46,161 nucleotides of DNA. Origin: Myxosarcina sp. GA_180221_E-2-1-MAG-40_15. Lineage in GTDB: Bacteria > Cyanobacteriota > Cyanobacteriia > Cyanobacteriales > Xenococcaceae. Location of the stretch: positions 254 to 46,414 of the forward strand of contig JAIMKV010000020.1 in assembly GCA_020692205.1 (NCBI GenBank), in the 5' to 3' direction. This document shows, one piece after another, positions 1 to 8,089 of this stretch. Position 1 is the first letter of the stretch. Every line of letters begins with the position of its first letter. The notes under the pieces are model-generated. The model was not told where the DNA came from. It saw only the letters and a program-made list of their open reading frames with translations, and searched no databases. The position numbers and the translations under genes are program-made.

Positions 1-138
1 ATTGGGGGTTTTAAACTGCAAGTAGATGTTCTGCCCCTTCTTAGCCATGCCCACGCCTCTAGGCGTTTGTTTCTGATATCTCTTGAAATCGGATAGTAAA
101 GTTTCGTAACCAATTTCACCTGTGTAATCCTTACTCAC
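1..138 (-). CDS. Partial integrase-like protein (N-terminus only)
   Basis: An open frame of 46 codons starts at a GTG at 136-138 and runs off the left edge. The visible residues contain a pattern like G-V-x-x-x-K-K-G-Q-N-I-Y-L-Q (residues 28-41), which resembles the N-terminal arm-binding region of cyanobacterial tyrosine recombinases, where a GV...RG..LYL-type strand pattern is common. None of the catalytic R-H-R-Y residues lie within the window, so the assignment rests on this short match and on context. A tRNA-3'-end-like sequence lies only about 80 bases upstream of the start, the usual arrangement for an integrase beside its attachment site. A different DNA-binding protein cannot be excluded. 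Confidence 0.45.
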   Translation of the reverse strand, partial: MSKDYTGEIGYETLLSDFKRYQKQTPRGVGMAKKGQNIYLQFKTPN

Positions 139-174
139 TTTTTACTCACTTTGCTTATAAACGTTAGTGAGTAA
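131..174. repeat. Three copies of the 9-mer TTACTCACT, two direct and one inverted
   Basis: TTACTCACT occurs at 131-139 and 142-150, and its reverse complement AGTGAGTAA at 166-174. The second and third copies could form a 9-bp stem with a 15-base loop. The set covers the start of the integrase-like frame and the spacer toward the tRNA-like core. Integrase arm-type sites are short repeated motifs in this position, so that is the favoured reading; an operator for the integrase gene is the alternative. Confidence 0.4.
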
Positions 175-217
175 GTGTTTGAGAGAACGCTATTGCGTTG
201 ACAGAATGTTAAACAAA

Positions 218-239
218 GGTTCGAGTCCGCCTAGCCCAA
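218..239 (+). other. tRNA 3'-end-like fragment; candidate attachment-site core
   Basis: The bases read as a T-loop with flanking stem (GGTTCGAGTCC) followed by GCCTAGCCCA, like the end of a tRNA T-arm and acceptor stem. The upstream bases do not provide the matching 5' half of the T-stem, an anticodon arm or a D-arm, so this is not a complete tRNA. Partial tRNA 3' ends of this sort are left at the far end of elements that integrate into tRNA genes. The intact tRNA would then lie to the left of the window. Confidence 0.5.
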
Positions 240-305
240 TCCAAATAGTAAACTGCAAAATAACTGCACCCAACTTTAAGCTACTAAATTATGTAGCTAA
301 CAAGA

Positions 306-1544
306 CTATTGACTACTCTCCCAAGCTGCGATCGCGCTTTGCGAGATTTTTCTCCAGGGAAGATGATGTTGACGAGCTAGAGTTGCACAGTCTTCATATT
401 CTGGCTGTACATTAAGTATTTGCCGATTTGTTCCTTCTCCCCAGCTAGCAATTTTAATTCTTACTGCACCATATTTAGTTGCCACAGGCTTGGTTTCTCG
501 ATTCAGAATACTTCTGTGTTGATTACGTTCGCGAATTCCTAAAGTCGTCGTTTCAGCGAAAATAATAGTTTTGCAGATCTCAGCTAGCTCAGGATCACAG
601 ATAACAGTTAACAGAATGCCAGAGCGGGATTTCTTCATGCCGATGCTTTGAGTAAATACGTCTAACGCCCCTGCTGTCAATAACTGGTCGAGGGTATATG
701 CCACTGCTTGAGGATTGAGATCGTCGATTTGAGTTTCTAGGACTGTAATGGTTTCTTGCTTTAGTCTGACCTCTGGCTGATTTACTTCCGCTTCACCAAT
801 CCACAAGCGCAATATATTGGGAATTTCTAGATCTCTAGAGCCTGCGCCCAAACCAATCTTAGCTAGTTTCATTGCAGGAGGCTCACCAAAATCAACTGCT
901 AAAGTAGTAGCGATCGCTGCCCCCGTTGGCGTAACCAGCTCTTTTTTGATACCATTACTGTAGATTGGTACTTTTCTTGTCTCCCATAGCTTTACTACCG
1001 CAGGGACAGGAACAGATAACTTACCATGAGCAGCTTGAATCGTTCCTCCTCCTGTGGGCATCGGTGAGCAATATAGCTGCTCGATATCTAGCCAGTCTAA
1101 ACCGATACAGGTGCCGACAATATCGACGATCGCATCGGTTGCCCCAACTTCATGAAAATGAACTTTTTCGGGAGGAATACCGTGAACTGCACCTTCGGCG
1201 ATCGCCAGGTTTTGAAATATACTTAAACTCCAATGCTTAACCCGATCTGATAATAATGCAGATTGGATTAAGTTTTGAATCTCTGGCAGGTGTCTTGCAG
1301 AGGAATGGTGATGATGGCTATTATGATCGTGCTGATGCTGTTGCTGTAAATTGACATAAACTTTAGTAGCTGATTGCCCATTGCGAATAACTTGCTCAGT
1401 GCTTAACTGGTATTCTTGTTCTATACCCAAACTCTTGAGACTGTCGACCAAATATTGCCAGGGTAAACCACAGTCGATCAATGCTCCTAAGCACATATCT
1501 CCAGCAATTCCTGTAGGACATTCTAAGTAACCAATCTTGACCAT
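306..1544 (-). CDS. larC: LarC-type nickel pincer cofactor biosynthesis protein
   Basis: The protein has 412 residues from the ATG at 1542-1544; an in-frame TTG three codons upstream is less likely because homologues begin M-x-K-I-G-Y-L. The family (DUF111/TIGR00299) performs CTP-dependent insertion of nickel into the pyridinium thiocarboxylate nucleotide that becomes the nickel pincer cofactor of lactate racemase and related LarA enzymes. Visible support includes the N-terminal segment Y-L-E-C-P-T-G-I-A-G-D-M, a His-rich stretch at about residues 70-80 suited to metal binding, and F-H-E-V-G-A-T-D-A-I-V-D in the middle. Length is normal. No larA, larB or larE is adjacent, which is usual for the cyanobacterial orphan form, so its client enzyme is unknown. 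Confidence 0.9.
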   Translation of the reverse strand: MVKIGYLECPTGIAGDMCLGALIDCGLPWQYLVDSLKSLGIEQEYQLSTEQVIRNGQSATKVYVNLQQQHQHDHNSHHHHSSARHLPEIQNLIQSALLSDRVKHWSLSIFQNLAIAEGAVHGIPPEKVHFHEVGATDAIVDIVGTCIGLDWLDIEQLYCSPMPTGGGTIQAAHGKLSVPVPAVVKLWETRKVPIYSNGIKKELVTPTGAAIATTLAVDFGEPPAMKLAKIGLGAGSRDLEIPNILRLWIGEAEVNQPEVRLKQETITVLETQIDDLNPQAVAYTLDQLLTAGALDVFTQSIGMKKSRSGILLTVICDPELAEICKTIIFAETTTLGIRERNQHRSILNRETKPVATKYGAVRIKIASWGEGTNRQILNVQPEYEDCATLARQHHLPWRKISQSAIAAWESSQ

Positions 1545-1642
1545 AAAATACAATTTTGCTTAATCTTGGAATGATCTTAGCTGTCGATCGCTTTCTCAGC
1601 CAAAATTATTCTGAACCAATTAATTAATAATTAATCAATATT

Positions 1643-2296
1643 ATGGCGATTTTATACGAATTACATCCAAATAACCCCCAACAACGCAGTATTGAGCAAA
1701 TTGTCGCTGCTTTAAAAAAAGGTGCGGTGATGCTTTACCCTACCGATACGGTTTACGCTATTGGCTGCGATCTCAGCGTTAAATCAGGAATAGAAAAGGT
1801 GAGAAGAATCAAACAGATGTCTAACGATAAACCCCTAACCTTCCTGTGTTCTTCTTTGTCTAATATTTCTCAATACGCCACAGTGAGCGATCGCGCCTAT
1901 CGCATTATGAAACACTTGATTCCTGGCCCATATACCTTTTTACTTCCCGCCAGCAAACAAGTACCAAAGTTGGTTATGAGTCCTAAACGCAAGACTACGG
2001 GGATTAGAGTCCCAGATAACGTCTTATGCCAAGAATTATTAAAAACCTTGGGTAATCCTGTGGTTTCTACTTCGGCGCATTTATCTGATGAAGATGGTGA
2101 ATATCCAACGATGAATGTGGACAAGGCTTATCTGTTTGATACATTAGAAAATCAAGTGGACATAATTGTTGACAATCAAATTGACCCAGGCTTTAAAGTA
2201 TCAACGATTCTTGATTTTACCAGCGATGAACCAGAAGTTGTACGTCAAGGCTTAGGTTGGCAGGAAGTCGAAAATTGGCTAAATATAGTGCATTAA
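1643..2296 (+). CDS. Sua5/YciO/YrdC-family (threonylcarbamoyl-AMP synthase-like) protein
   Basis: This 217-residue protein starts at an ATG after an AT-rich leader. Members of the family bind tRNA or nucleotides and use threonine, bicarbonate and ATP to make threonylcarbamoyl-AMP for the t6A37 tRNA modification; the YciO branch is of less certain function. The family pattern is clear: A-V-M-L-Y-P-T-D-T-V-Y-A-I-G-C near residue 30, K-P-L-T-F-L, G-P-Y-T-F-L-L, then K-T-T-G-I-R-V-P-D and V-V-S-T-S-A. The S-T-S-A-H in place of the canonical S-(A/T)-S-A-N, together with the short length, points to YciO rather than to full Sua5. It is divergent from larC and probably transcribed alone. Confidence 0.85.
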   Translation: MAILYELHPNNPQQRSIEQIVAALKKGAVMLYPTDTVYAIGCDLSVKSGIEKVRRIKQMSNDKPLTFLCSSLSNISQYATVSDRAYRIMKHLIPGPYTFLLPASKQVPKLVMSPKRKTTGIRVPDNVLCQELLKTLGNPVVSTSAHLSDEDGEYPTMNVDKAYLFDTLENQVDIIVDNQIDPGFKVSTILDFTSDEPEVVRQGLGWQEVENWLNIVH

Positions 2297-2361
2297 AGCC
2301 TTAGCAGAAGATTTAAAAGTAGAGATTATCTTTCACAAAAAAAATGATCGATTTCCCAATA

Positions 2362-4599
2362 TTACTCAAGACGTTTTAATATGTTATTCCATTGGATTTT
2401 GTGAACAGCCTGTAATTCTTTATCCTGTTCTACAAGCTGAGAATAATCTGCAAGGAATTTTTCTACTGACATAATTAGTCTCAAATAATATTTGAGTGTG
2501 GGAATAATACCATTGACGATAACTTGGCATCCATGATTACTAGCGATAAATTGAATTTCATCTTGAATTTTTATTTTGTCATCTAGTTTAATATCGGCAG
2601 AGGAAAATATATAGTATCTTCTAGGATTATGCTTTAATATTTTCTCCTTTGCATTTAGAATCATTTGTAGGTCAATTGGTTTTCCATATTTAATTTCTAT
2701 CGCTTCAATAAGCTTTTTCTTTTTATCAAAGATTTCTATATCCCCTGCGGTTTTAGAAGTGTGATCGGACGCTGTATGGCTACCCAAATCTTTTAAGATG
2801 CAGCCTTTATATCTTTCAACTTCTTGAACCAGTCTTTGATAGATAGCATAAAAAGCTATCACGGGTAGTTTAGAAGCTCCAAAAGCTTTATAGTTATGAT
2901 TAAAGTGTGCATCTAGACAGTTGATTACTGTCACTATATTTAATTTTTCAGGATTTACTAATTTAATTATAGAAATTTGATTGACTACTGTAGCTTGTTT
3001 AACATAATAAATAAGTAATTTAGTAGCTATCTTTGCTTTGTCGGGATTATTTTCTATAAAATCAATAATGTTTAAAAAAGCTTCTCTAGTAGCTTTGTTA
3101 TTGATTTTGCCACCGTAATTTAAGGTATAAGGATACGGTTGTTCTAAAGAACGAGATAACCAACCGCTTTCTGCCATAGCAGGCAAGCCTAACTCTTTTA
3201 ATGTAGGCGTAATATATTGAGTATCTATTGTTCTACCAGAAAACCCTCCAGCCATACTGGATTGATGATATCGAATATCTTGAGCTGGTTCAAGGATTTT
3301 ATGTACCAATAAAGTTACTAATACTGTATACACGCCTTTTTGATTCCTAAAAGCATATTCAGCAATGGTTTGTATGTATTTAGATATGTTCTCTGGCAAT
3401 TGATTATTAATATTTTTAAAGTTTGACAATTCATCATATATCTGTAGTAGCTTTTGTTTGTGATTCATTTGAGTAATTTCTAAAATTTTTAGCTGTATTG
3501 CTTGTGGCTGATAAAAATTAGTATATTCACAATGCGTTTTGTCTTTCTTAAACAGCAAATCTTGATTTTTAATTTGTATTGCTAACTGATAAATTAAAGG
3601 AACAGGAACAGAATTGCCTATTTGCTTATAACATTCTGCTATCGAATTATGTACTTGAAATGTATCGGGGAAACCCATAATCCTATAACATTCTTTTATG
3701 GTCAATTTACGTACCTTCTTTTCTCGTGCAATATAAATAAAGAATCTCCCCGAAGTTTCTTGAGATGGAATAGTAGGATGAACTCCTTCTACCGAATAAA
3801 TACGATTGGGTTGATGATGTACTCTCGAAAGATGTTGGGTATTTGGTCTTACTCCTTTTCTCCAAGTAGTTTTATTATTTCTATATCCAACGAAAATTAA
3901 CCCAGATGCTTGTTGTTTGGGCTTGTCTATTAAAGTATATTCTTGGTCTTCTAAATACTCGAAATGTCCATTTTGGCATAAATAATTTTCTAATTTTTCT
4001 AAAGAATTACTAGTGTCAATTTCTTCAAAATTAAATTTTTTATTTTTAGTTGCAAAAATTATAATTCTTTCTCTATTTTGTGGAAGACCAAAATCCTTAG
4101 AATTTAAGATTTTATAATCGACTAAATATCCTAAATATTCTAAAGAATAAATAATTGTATCCAATGTTCTACCATTATCATGATGAACCAAATATTTAAC
4201 ATTTTCTAAAAGTACAACACTAGGTCGTTTGACCGCTATGATTTCGCAGATGTGAAAAAATAAAGTGCCTCTGGTATCTTCAAATCCTTGTCTCTTTCCA
4301 CAGATGCTAAAAGGCTGACAAGGAAAACCAGCGGTTAAAACATCAAAATCTGGTATTTCTTTAATATTTATTTGTGTAATATCATCTTTCGGTCTTTCTC
4401 CGAAATTATTAAGATAAACATCTTGGCAAGCAGAATCTATTTCACAAGAATATACGCATTTATATCCCGCTTGTTCAAAAGCCAATCTAAATCCGCCAAT
4501 TCCAGCAAAAAGATCGATAAACTTTGGTTGATTCTTGTCCACTGTTCCAAAAATAGACAACGGCTTCTTAATATAGCAGTAAAGATTACACAATACCAT
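2362..4599 (-). CDS. Fused DNA cytosine-5 methyltransferase / PD-(D/E)XK restriction endonuclease
   Basis: One 745-residue chain. Residues 27-345 are a C5 cytosine methyltransferase: motif I F-I-D-L-F-A-G-I-G-G (27-36), motif IV with catalytic Cys G-F-P-C-Q-P-F-S (91-98), motif VI E-N-V (132-134), motif VIII Q-N-R-E-R (174-178) and motif X G-N-S-V-P-V-P-L (328-335). Residues about 378-745 form a second module containing G-D-I-E-I (619-623) and E-I-K (635-637), a PD-(D/E)XK nuclease core with D620, E635 and K637. The stretch around 445-490 (G-F-S-G-R-T-I-D-T, A-E-S-G-W-L-S-R-S-L-E-Q) recalls type II enzymes of the SacI type, but that assignment is from memory. A single-chain restriction-modification enzyme is inferred; the recognition site is unknown. 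A GTG at codon 20 is an alternative start. The gene is AT-rich, and I see no GCGATCGC in it, suggesting recent acquisition. Confidence 0.87.
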   Translation of the reverse strand: MVLCNLYCYIKKPLSIFGTVDKNQPKFIDLFAGIGGFRLAFEQAGYKCVYSCEIDSACQDVYLNNFGERPKDDITQINIKEIPDFDVLTAGFPCQPFSICGKRQGFEDTRGTLFFHICEIIAVKRPSVVLLENVKYLVHHDNGRTLDTIIYSLEYLGYLVDYKILNSKDFGLPQNRERIIIFATKNKKFNFEEIDTSNSLEKLENYLCQNGHFEYLEDQEYTLIDKPKQQASGLIFVGYRNNKTTWRKGVRPNTQHLSRVHHQPNRIYSVEGVHPTIPSQETSGRFFIYIAREKKVRKLTIKECYRIMGFPDTFQVHNSIAECYKQIGNSVPVPLIYQLAIQIKNQDLLFKKDKTHCEYTNFYQPQAIQLKILEITQMNHKQKLLQIYDELSNFKNINNQLPENISKYIQTIAEYAFRNQKGVYTVLVTLLVHKILEPAQDIRYHQSSMAGGFSGRTIDTQYITPTLKELGLPAMAESGWLSRSLEQPYPYTLNYGGKINNKATREAFLNIIDFIENNPDKAKIATKLLIYYVKQATVVNQISIIKLVNPEKLNIVTVINCLDAHFNHNYKAFGASKLPVIAFYAIYQRLVQEVERYKGCILKDLGSHTASDHTSKTAGDIEIFDKKKKLIEAIEIKYGKPIDLQMILNAKEKILKHNPRRYYIFSSADIKLDDKIKIQDEIQFIASNHGCQVIVNGIIPTLKYYLRLIMSVEKFLADYSQLVEQDKELQAVHKIQWNNILKRLE

Positions 4600-4609
4600 T
4601 TAGCTCAAA

Positions 4610-4640
4610 CTGACAGCTTGGAGTTAATAGCTATTATAAT
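4610..4640 (+). promoter_or_regulatory. Possible sigma70-type promoter for the symporter gene
   Basis: A perfect TATAAT lies at 4635-4640 and a CTGACA, one base from TTGACA, at 4610-4615, with a 19-base spacer that is longer than ideal. It sits 31 bases before the symporter start, in the gap between two divergent genes. The assignment is by pattern only. Confidence 0.35.
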
Positions 4641-4670
4641 GAGGCACTTTAAACAGGCAGATCCATACCC

Positions 4671-6482
4671 ATGACATCGATAGATTGGCTAATTGTCTTT
4701 GTATACTTTGTGCTTACCACTGGCTTAGGAATATTGCTCTCTCGTAGGGCTTCTCGTAGTTTAGAGGACTTTTTTGTCTCAGGGCGATCGCTTCGGTGGT
4801 GGTTAGCAGGGACAAGTATGGCAGCGACAACCTTTTCCATCGATACGCCACTATATATATGTGGAGTAGTGGCAAGTCGAGGAATTGCGGGGAACTGGGA
4901 ATGGTGGAGTTTTGGAATTTCTCATGTAATTTTGATCTACATTTTCTCTCGAATGTGGCGACGTTCGGAGATTGTTACCGATGCTGAACTAACCGAAATT
5001 CGCTATGGCGGTCGAAATGCTGCAATCTTACGCGGTACAAAGGCTTTTTTGTTTGCTGTGCCGATTAACTGTATTGGGATTGGTTATGCCATGCTAGCGA
5101 TGGTTAAAGTGGTGGATGCTTTGGAATTATGGCAGAGTTTGGGAGTTAATCCACAAGAAAACCTCAAAATATGGAGTGTGGTTGGTATCAGCGCCATTGT
5201 TCTCCTATATTCTGGGTTTTCTGGACTATGGGGCGTTGTTGCTACCGATTTTTTTCAATTTTTCTTAGCTTTATTAGGCGCGATCGTTGTGGCGATCGTT
5301 GCAGTTAATCATGTGGGAGGAATTCATCAACTGATTCCCCAAGTACAGCAGACAACTGATTTAGATGTTTTATCGTTTTTTCCCTTCCAGTTTAGTCATG
5401 GTAGCTTCGGCTGGAGTGATGCTGCGGGAATTACCGCCACTACCTTTTCGACATATTTATTTATCCAGTGGTGGTCTTTTCGTCGTAGTGATGGCGGAGG
5501 AGAATTTATTCAGCGTTTAATAGCGGCTAGAGATGAAGCCGAAGCCGAAAAATCTGCCTGGTTTTTTAATATTCTGCATTATGGCATTCGCACCTGGCCA
5601 TGGATTATCGTTGCTTTGGTAGCCATGGTAGTTTATCCCGATTTAGAAGATAAAGAGCTTGGCTATCCTAAATTGATGCTGGACTTTTTACCCCCTGTCA
5701 TGTTGGGGTTAGTGGTAACATCTTTAATTGCTGCCTTTATGAGTACGGTTTCCACTTCAATTAACTGGGGGGCATCTTATTTAACTAACGATATTTATCG
5801 GCGTTTTATGAAGCCTAATGCTAGTCAGGTTGAATTAGTGATGATCGGGAGAATTTCATCCGTCTTGGTAACGGTATTTGGCGCGATCGCTGCTTTGAAT
5901 TCTACTGATATTACTACTGTATTTCGTTTGGTAATTGCGATCGGCACAGGGCCTGGTTTAGTCTTAATCTTACGCTGGTTTTGGTGGCGGATTAATGCTG
6001 CTGCGGAGTTAGCCGCAATGGTGGGTGGATTTTTGATTGGTCTGCTTACCAGTATCTATCCTGAGCAAATTATCAGTGTTTATCCAGGATTTGAGCAGAT
6101 ACTTAATGATTTTGGCTATCAATTGCTGTTTATTTCTGGTACTACTGCTTTGTTGTGGATTACGGTAATGTATCTGACCCCTCCAGAATCTGATGCTACT
6201 TTAGATGAGTTTTACCGACGGGTGCAACCAGGAGGAATTGGCTGGAAACGACAACGAAACAGAACAGGAATTCCCCCAGCACAAGATTTGACTCAAGATC
6301 TGCTGAAAGTAGTTGCTGCTACCCTATTACTTTTTGGTTCAATGTTTGCCATCGGCGGGTTTTTGCTGCTGCAATCTCTAACGGGATTGATTTCTTTGGC
6401 GATCGCTGTTATTGGTGGCTTTTGGCTACGTCAGTTGAATAAGCACAAACCTTTTTCGATGGCTAAACCTGGTTTAGACTAA
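4671..6482 (+). CDS. Sodium:solute symporter family (SSS) transporter
   Basis: This 603-residue membrane protein has about 13-14 hydrophobic segments along its length. Members of the SSS/SLC5 family couple inward sodium flow to uptake of sugars, amino acids or other small solutes. The first helix ends in G-L-G-I-L-L-S-R-R-A followed by E-D-F-F-V-S-G-R-S-L, the usual SSS opening. A T-S-I-N-W-G-A-S-Y-L-T-N-D-I-Y-R-R-F block (about residues 361-378) corresponds to the conserved TM8/Na2-site region ending in N-D-I-Y. The substrate cannot be read from the sequence. It begins 71 bases from the divergent restriction-modification gene and converges on the exported-protein operon. Confidence 0.9.
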   Translation: MTSIDWLIVFVYFVLTTGLGILLSRRASRSLEDFFVSGRSLRWWLAGTSMAATTFSIDTPLYICGVVASRGIAGNWEWWSFGISHVILIYIFSRMWRRSEIVTDAELTEIRYGGRNAAILRGTKAFLFAVPINCIGIGYAMLAMVKVVDALELWQSLGVNPQENLKIWSVVGISAIVLLYSGFSGLWGVVATDFFQFFLALLGAIVVAIVAVNHVGGIHQLIPQVQQTTDLDVLSFFPFQFSHGSFGWSDAAGITATTFSTYLFIQWWSFRRSDGGGEFIQRLIAARDEAEAEKSAWFFNILHYGIRTWPWIIVALVAMVVYPDLEDKELGYPKLMLDFLPPVMLGLVVTSLIAAFMSTVSTSINWGASYLTNDIYRRFMKPNASQVELVMIGRISSVLVTVFGAIAALNSTDITTVFRLVIAIGTGPGLVLILRWFWWRINAAAELAAMVGGFLIGLLTSIYPEQIISVYPGFEQILNDFGYQLLFISGTTALLWITVMYLTPPESDATLDEFYRRVQPGGIGWKRQRNRTGIPPAQDLTQDLLKVVAATLLLFGSMFAIGGFLLLQSLTGLISLAIAVIGGFWLRQLNKHKPFSMAKPGLD

Positions 6483-6667
6483 TCTGGCAATTACGGTTAT
6501 CTATAATCGCTATCTTGCTGGTTCAAAACTATCGATTAAAAGCATAAAACCCTCCAGTAGATTAGAGAGTTAACAGGAGGGATGATGCTGCTAAAAATAG
6601 CTGAAAAGAGCAAGCTTGCTTGTGCAACAGCTGTCAATTAAGGTAAAAACCCCAACAACAATCAAGT

Positions 6668-7474
6668 TTATTTTGGTGGTTCGATTTCATTTTCATTAGT
6701 CTGAGGATAATTACAAATAATTCCGCCACCCATACCAACAACGAAATCATCAAAGTCAGCATCTTCTAGATCAGATCTGACTAAGGCAGAACCAGTATCA
6801 TCGAAGTTAATCAATAAACCTCCATTAATTAGACTATCAAACTGGTTAGTCTCATCAGGAGGAACGTTACGACGTTTAGCTATATCTTCGGTGGATAACA
6901 AGCCTTCTTTGGTAAATAGAGCCTGTCGATTACCACTAGAATTATGTAGATCTTTGCTGTAGACAGTACCAACAGGTTTACCGTCGAATTTAGATTCTAA
7001 ATAAAAGGCATATTTTTTGTTGGCTTTGAACAAAAATTCTTGTTTAAATTCAGGTACGGTATTTCCTGGAGTACCAACAAAATCATTATCACGTCCAGTT
7101 TGTAGATTCGTCTTGTAGGTAGAACGACGATAAACAGTATCAAAACTATCGGAAGCCTTAACCTCAGATAGCAATGGAGTTTTAATACAAGACTTAAACA
7201 TGATTGTTCCTGAACTATTGGTCTGACAAGAATCTAGATCGATAATGCCAAAGGTAGACTGGTACGCACCGTGAGATTCAATAAATTCAAATTCAACAAT
7301 CGTATCTTCGTTAAATCGAATGCCTTCATTTCCCACAACGTCTGCCGATGCCGAAAGACTCATAGCATTGAGCAACCCGAGAGTGCCAACAAAAAAACTA
7401 AAACAAGTCCAGTTGAGTTTAAGCATTTTATCAAGTTTGGGGCAGAATTTTGCTGATAATGGCGATCGCTTCAT
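6668..7474 (-). CDS. Exported protein with C-terminal DUF4114-like motif
   Basis: The protein has 268 residues from the ATG at 7472-7474; a TTG seven codons upstream would overlap the previous gene but gives a less natural start. The N-terminus is basic, followed by a hydrophobic core (F-F-V-G-T-L-G-L-L-N-A-M) and an A-S-A-D cleavage-like site near residue 45, so it is probably secreted through Sec. Near the C-terminus, L-I-N-F-D-D-T-G, L-E-D and A-D-F-D-D-F-V-V resemble the acidic, calcium-binding-like end of DUF4114 domains in cyanobacterial surface proteins. It carries no PEP/PFE-CTERM anchor. It is the last gene of a three-gene minus-strand unit whose members all have signal peptides. Function unknown. 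Confidence 0.75.
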   Translation of the reverse strand: MKRSPLSAKFCPKLDKMLKLNWTCFSFFVGTLGLLNAMSLSASADVVGNEGIRFNEDTIVEFEFIESHGAYQSTFGIIDLDSCQTNSSGTIMFKSCIKTPLLSEVKASDSFDTVYRRSTYKTNLQTGRDNDFVGTPGNTVPEFKQEFLFKANKKYAFYLESKFDGKPVGTVYSKDLHNSSGNRQALFTKEGLLSTEDIAKRRNVPPDETNQFDSLINGGLLINFDDTGSALVRSDLEDADFDDFVVGMGGGIICNYPQTNENEIEPPK

Positions 7475-7488
7475 AATATTTCTTTTAA

Positions 7489-8058
7489 TTACCAAAGATT
7501 TTGTTCTGGTTCAATCTGATTGATCTGTTGGATAAATTTTTTCGTTTCTTGTAGCTGTCGTTCTGCCATTTGGCGAGCTTCATAGACTGGATCAACACAC
7601 TCCCTCGCTTCAGCTTCACTACTTCTTCTGGTAATGCGTCTAGGACCAGAATCGGCTAACTTGGCTTCATTTTCTACTGCTGCTACATTGTCTAAAGATT
7701 GTTGAAGATTTTTTTGCAGTGCTTCGGCAACTTCATTTAGAGTTACTTCAGTGATTTGATTGTCAGAGCCAGTACCTGAACCAGTACCTGAAGCACCACC
7801 AAAACTATTTCCAAAACCCAAAAAAATTGGACTACTTAATCCACCACCAGATACCATTCCTGTGGTCGAATTATATTGAAGAGTAGAGGGAGATCCACTG
7901 CCACTACCACGATTACCAGTATTCACACTGGTCGTAGGCGCACTGTAATTCTGACTGCCCGAAGTATCCGATTGATTAGTTTGAGCGGTAGCAGATACAG
8001 TTACCGTCAATATTCCTGCCGTGACTAGAGAACCTAGCCAAAATAATTGCTTGTGCAT
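7489..8058 (-). CDS. Small exported protein, Gly/Ser-rich, unknown function
   Basis: This 189-residue protein opens with a clear signal peptide (M-H-K-Q then L-F-W-L-G-S-L-V-T-A-G-I-L, cleavage likely after S-A-T-A near residue 25). The mature part begins with a low-complexity Ser/Gly/Thr/Asn stretch to about residue 95. A polar segment predicted to be helical and charged follows (E-V-A-E-A-L-Q-K-N-L to the end), with the basic patch P-R-R-I-T-R-R-S-S. It lies 31 bases after the upstream gene and 14 bases before the next, so all three are likely one transcript. I do not recognise a family. The form suits a periplasmic or surface linker protein. Confidence 0.75.
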   Translation of the reverse strand: MHKQLFWLGSLVTAGILTVTVSATAQTNQSDTSGSQNYSAPTTSVNTGNRGSGSGSPSTLQYNSTTGMVSGGGLSSPIFLGFGNSFGGASGTGSGTGSDNQITEVTLNEVAEALQKNLQQSLDNVAAVENEAKLADSGPRRITRRSSEAEARECVDPVYEARQMAERQLQETKKFIQQINQIEPEQNLW

Positions 8059-8089
8059 TGATTAATCATCCTTATATACTTTTTTGCGA

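Noticed and set aside
218-239. A complete tRNA gene
   Set aside because: Only a T-loop and acceptor 3' side are present; there is no matching D-arm, anticodon arm or 5' acceptor strand.
167-415. 82-codon plus-strand open frame next to the tRNA-like fragment
   Set aside because: It overlaps the end of larC on the opposite strand, starts at a GTG inside the repeat region and shows no family pattern.
3622-3900. Plus-strand open frame opposite the methyltransferase-nuclease gene
   Set aside because: It is antisense to well-supported coding sequence and has no recognisable motif.
4372-4674. Plus-strand open frame reaching the symporter start
   Set aside because: It is mostly antisense to the methyltransferase N-terminus, ends over the symporter start codon and has no family features.
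6540-6600. Intrinsic terminator CCCTCC...GGAGGG between the symporter and the exported-protein operon
   Set aside because: The 6-bp stem has a loop of over 20 bases and no T-run, so it is too weak to call.
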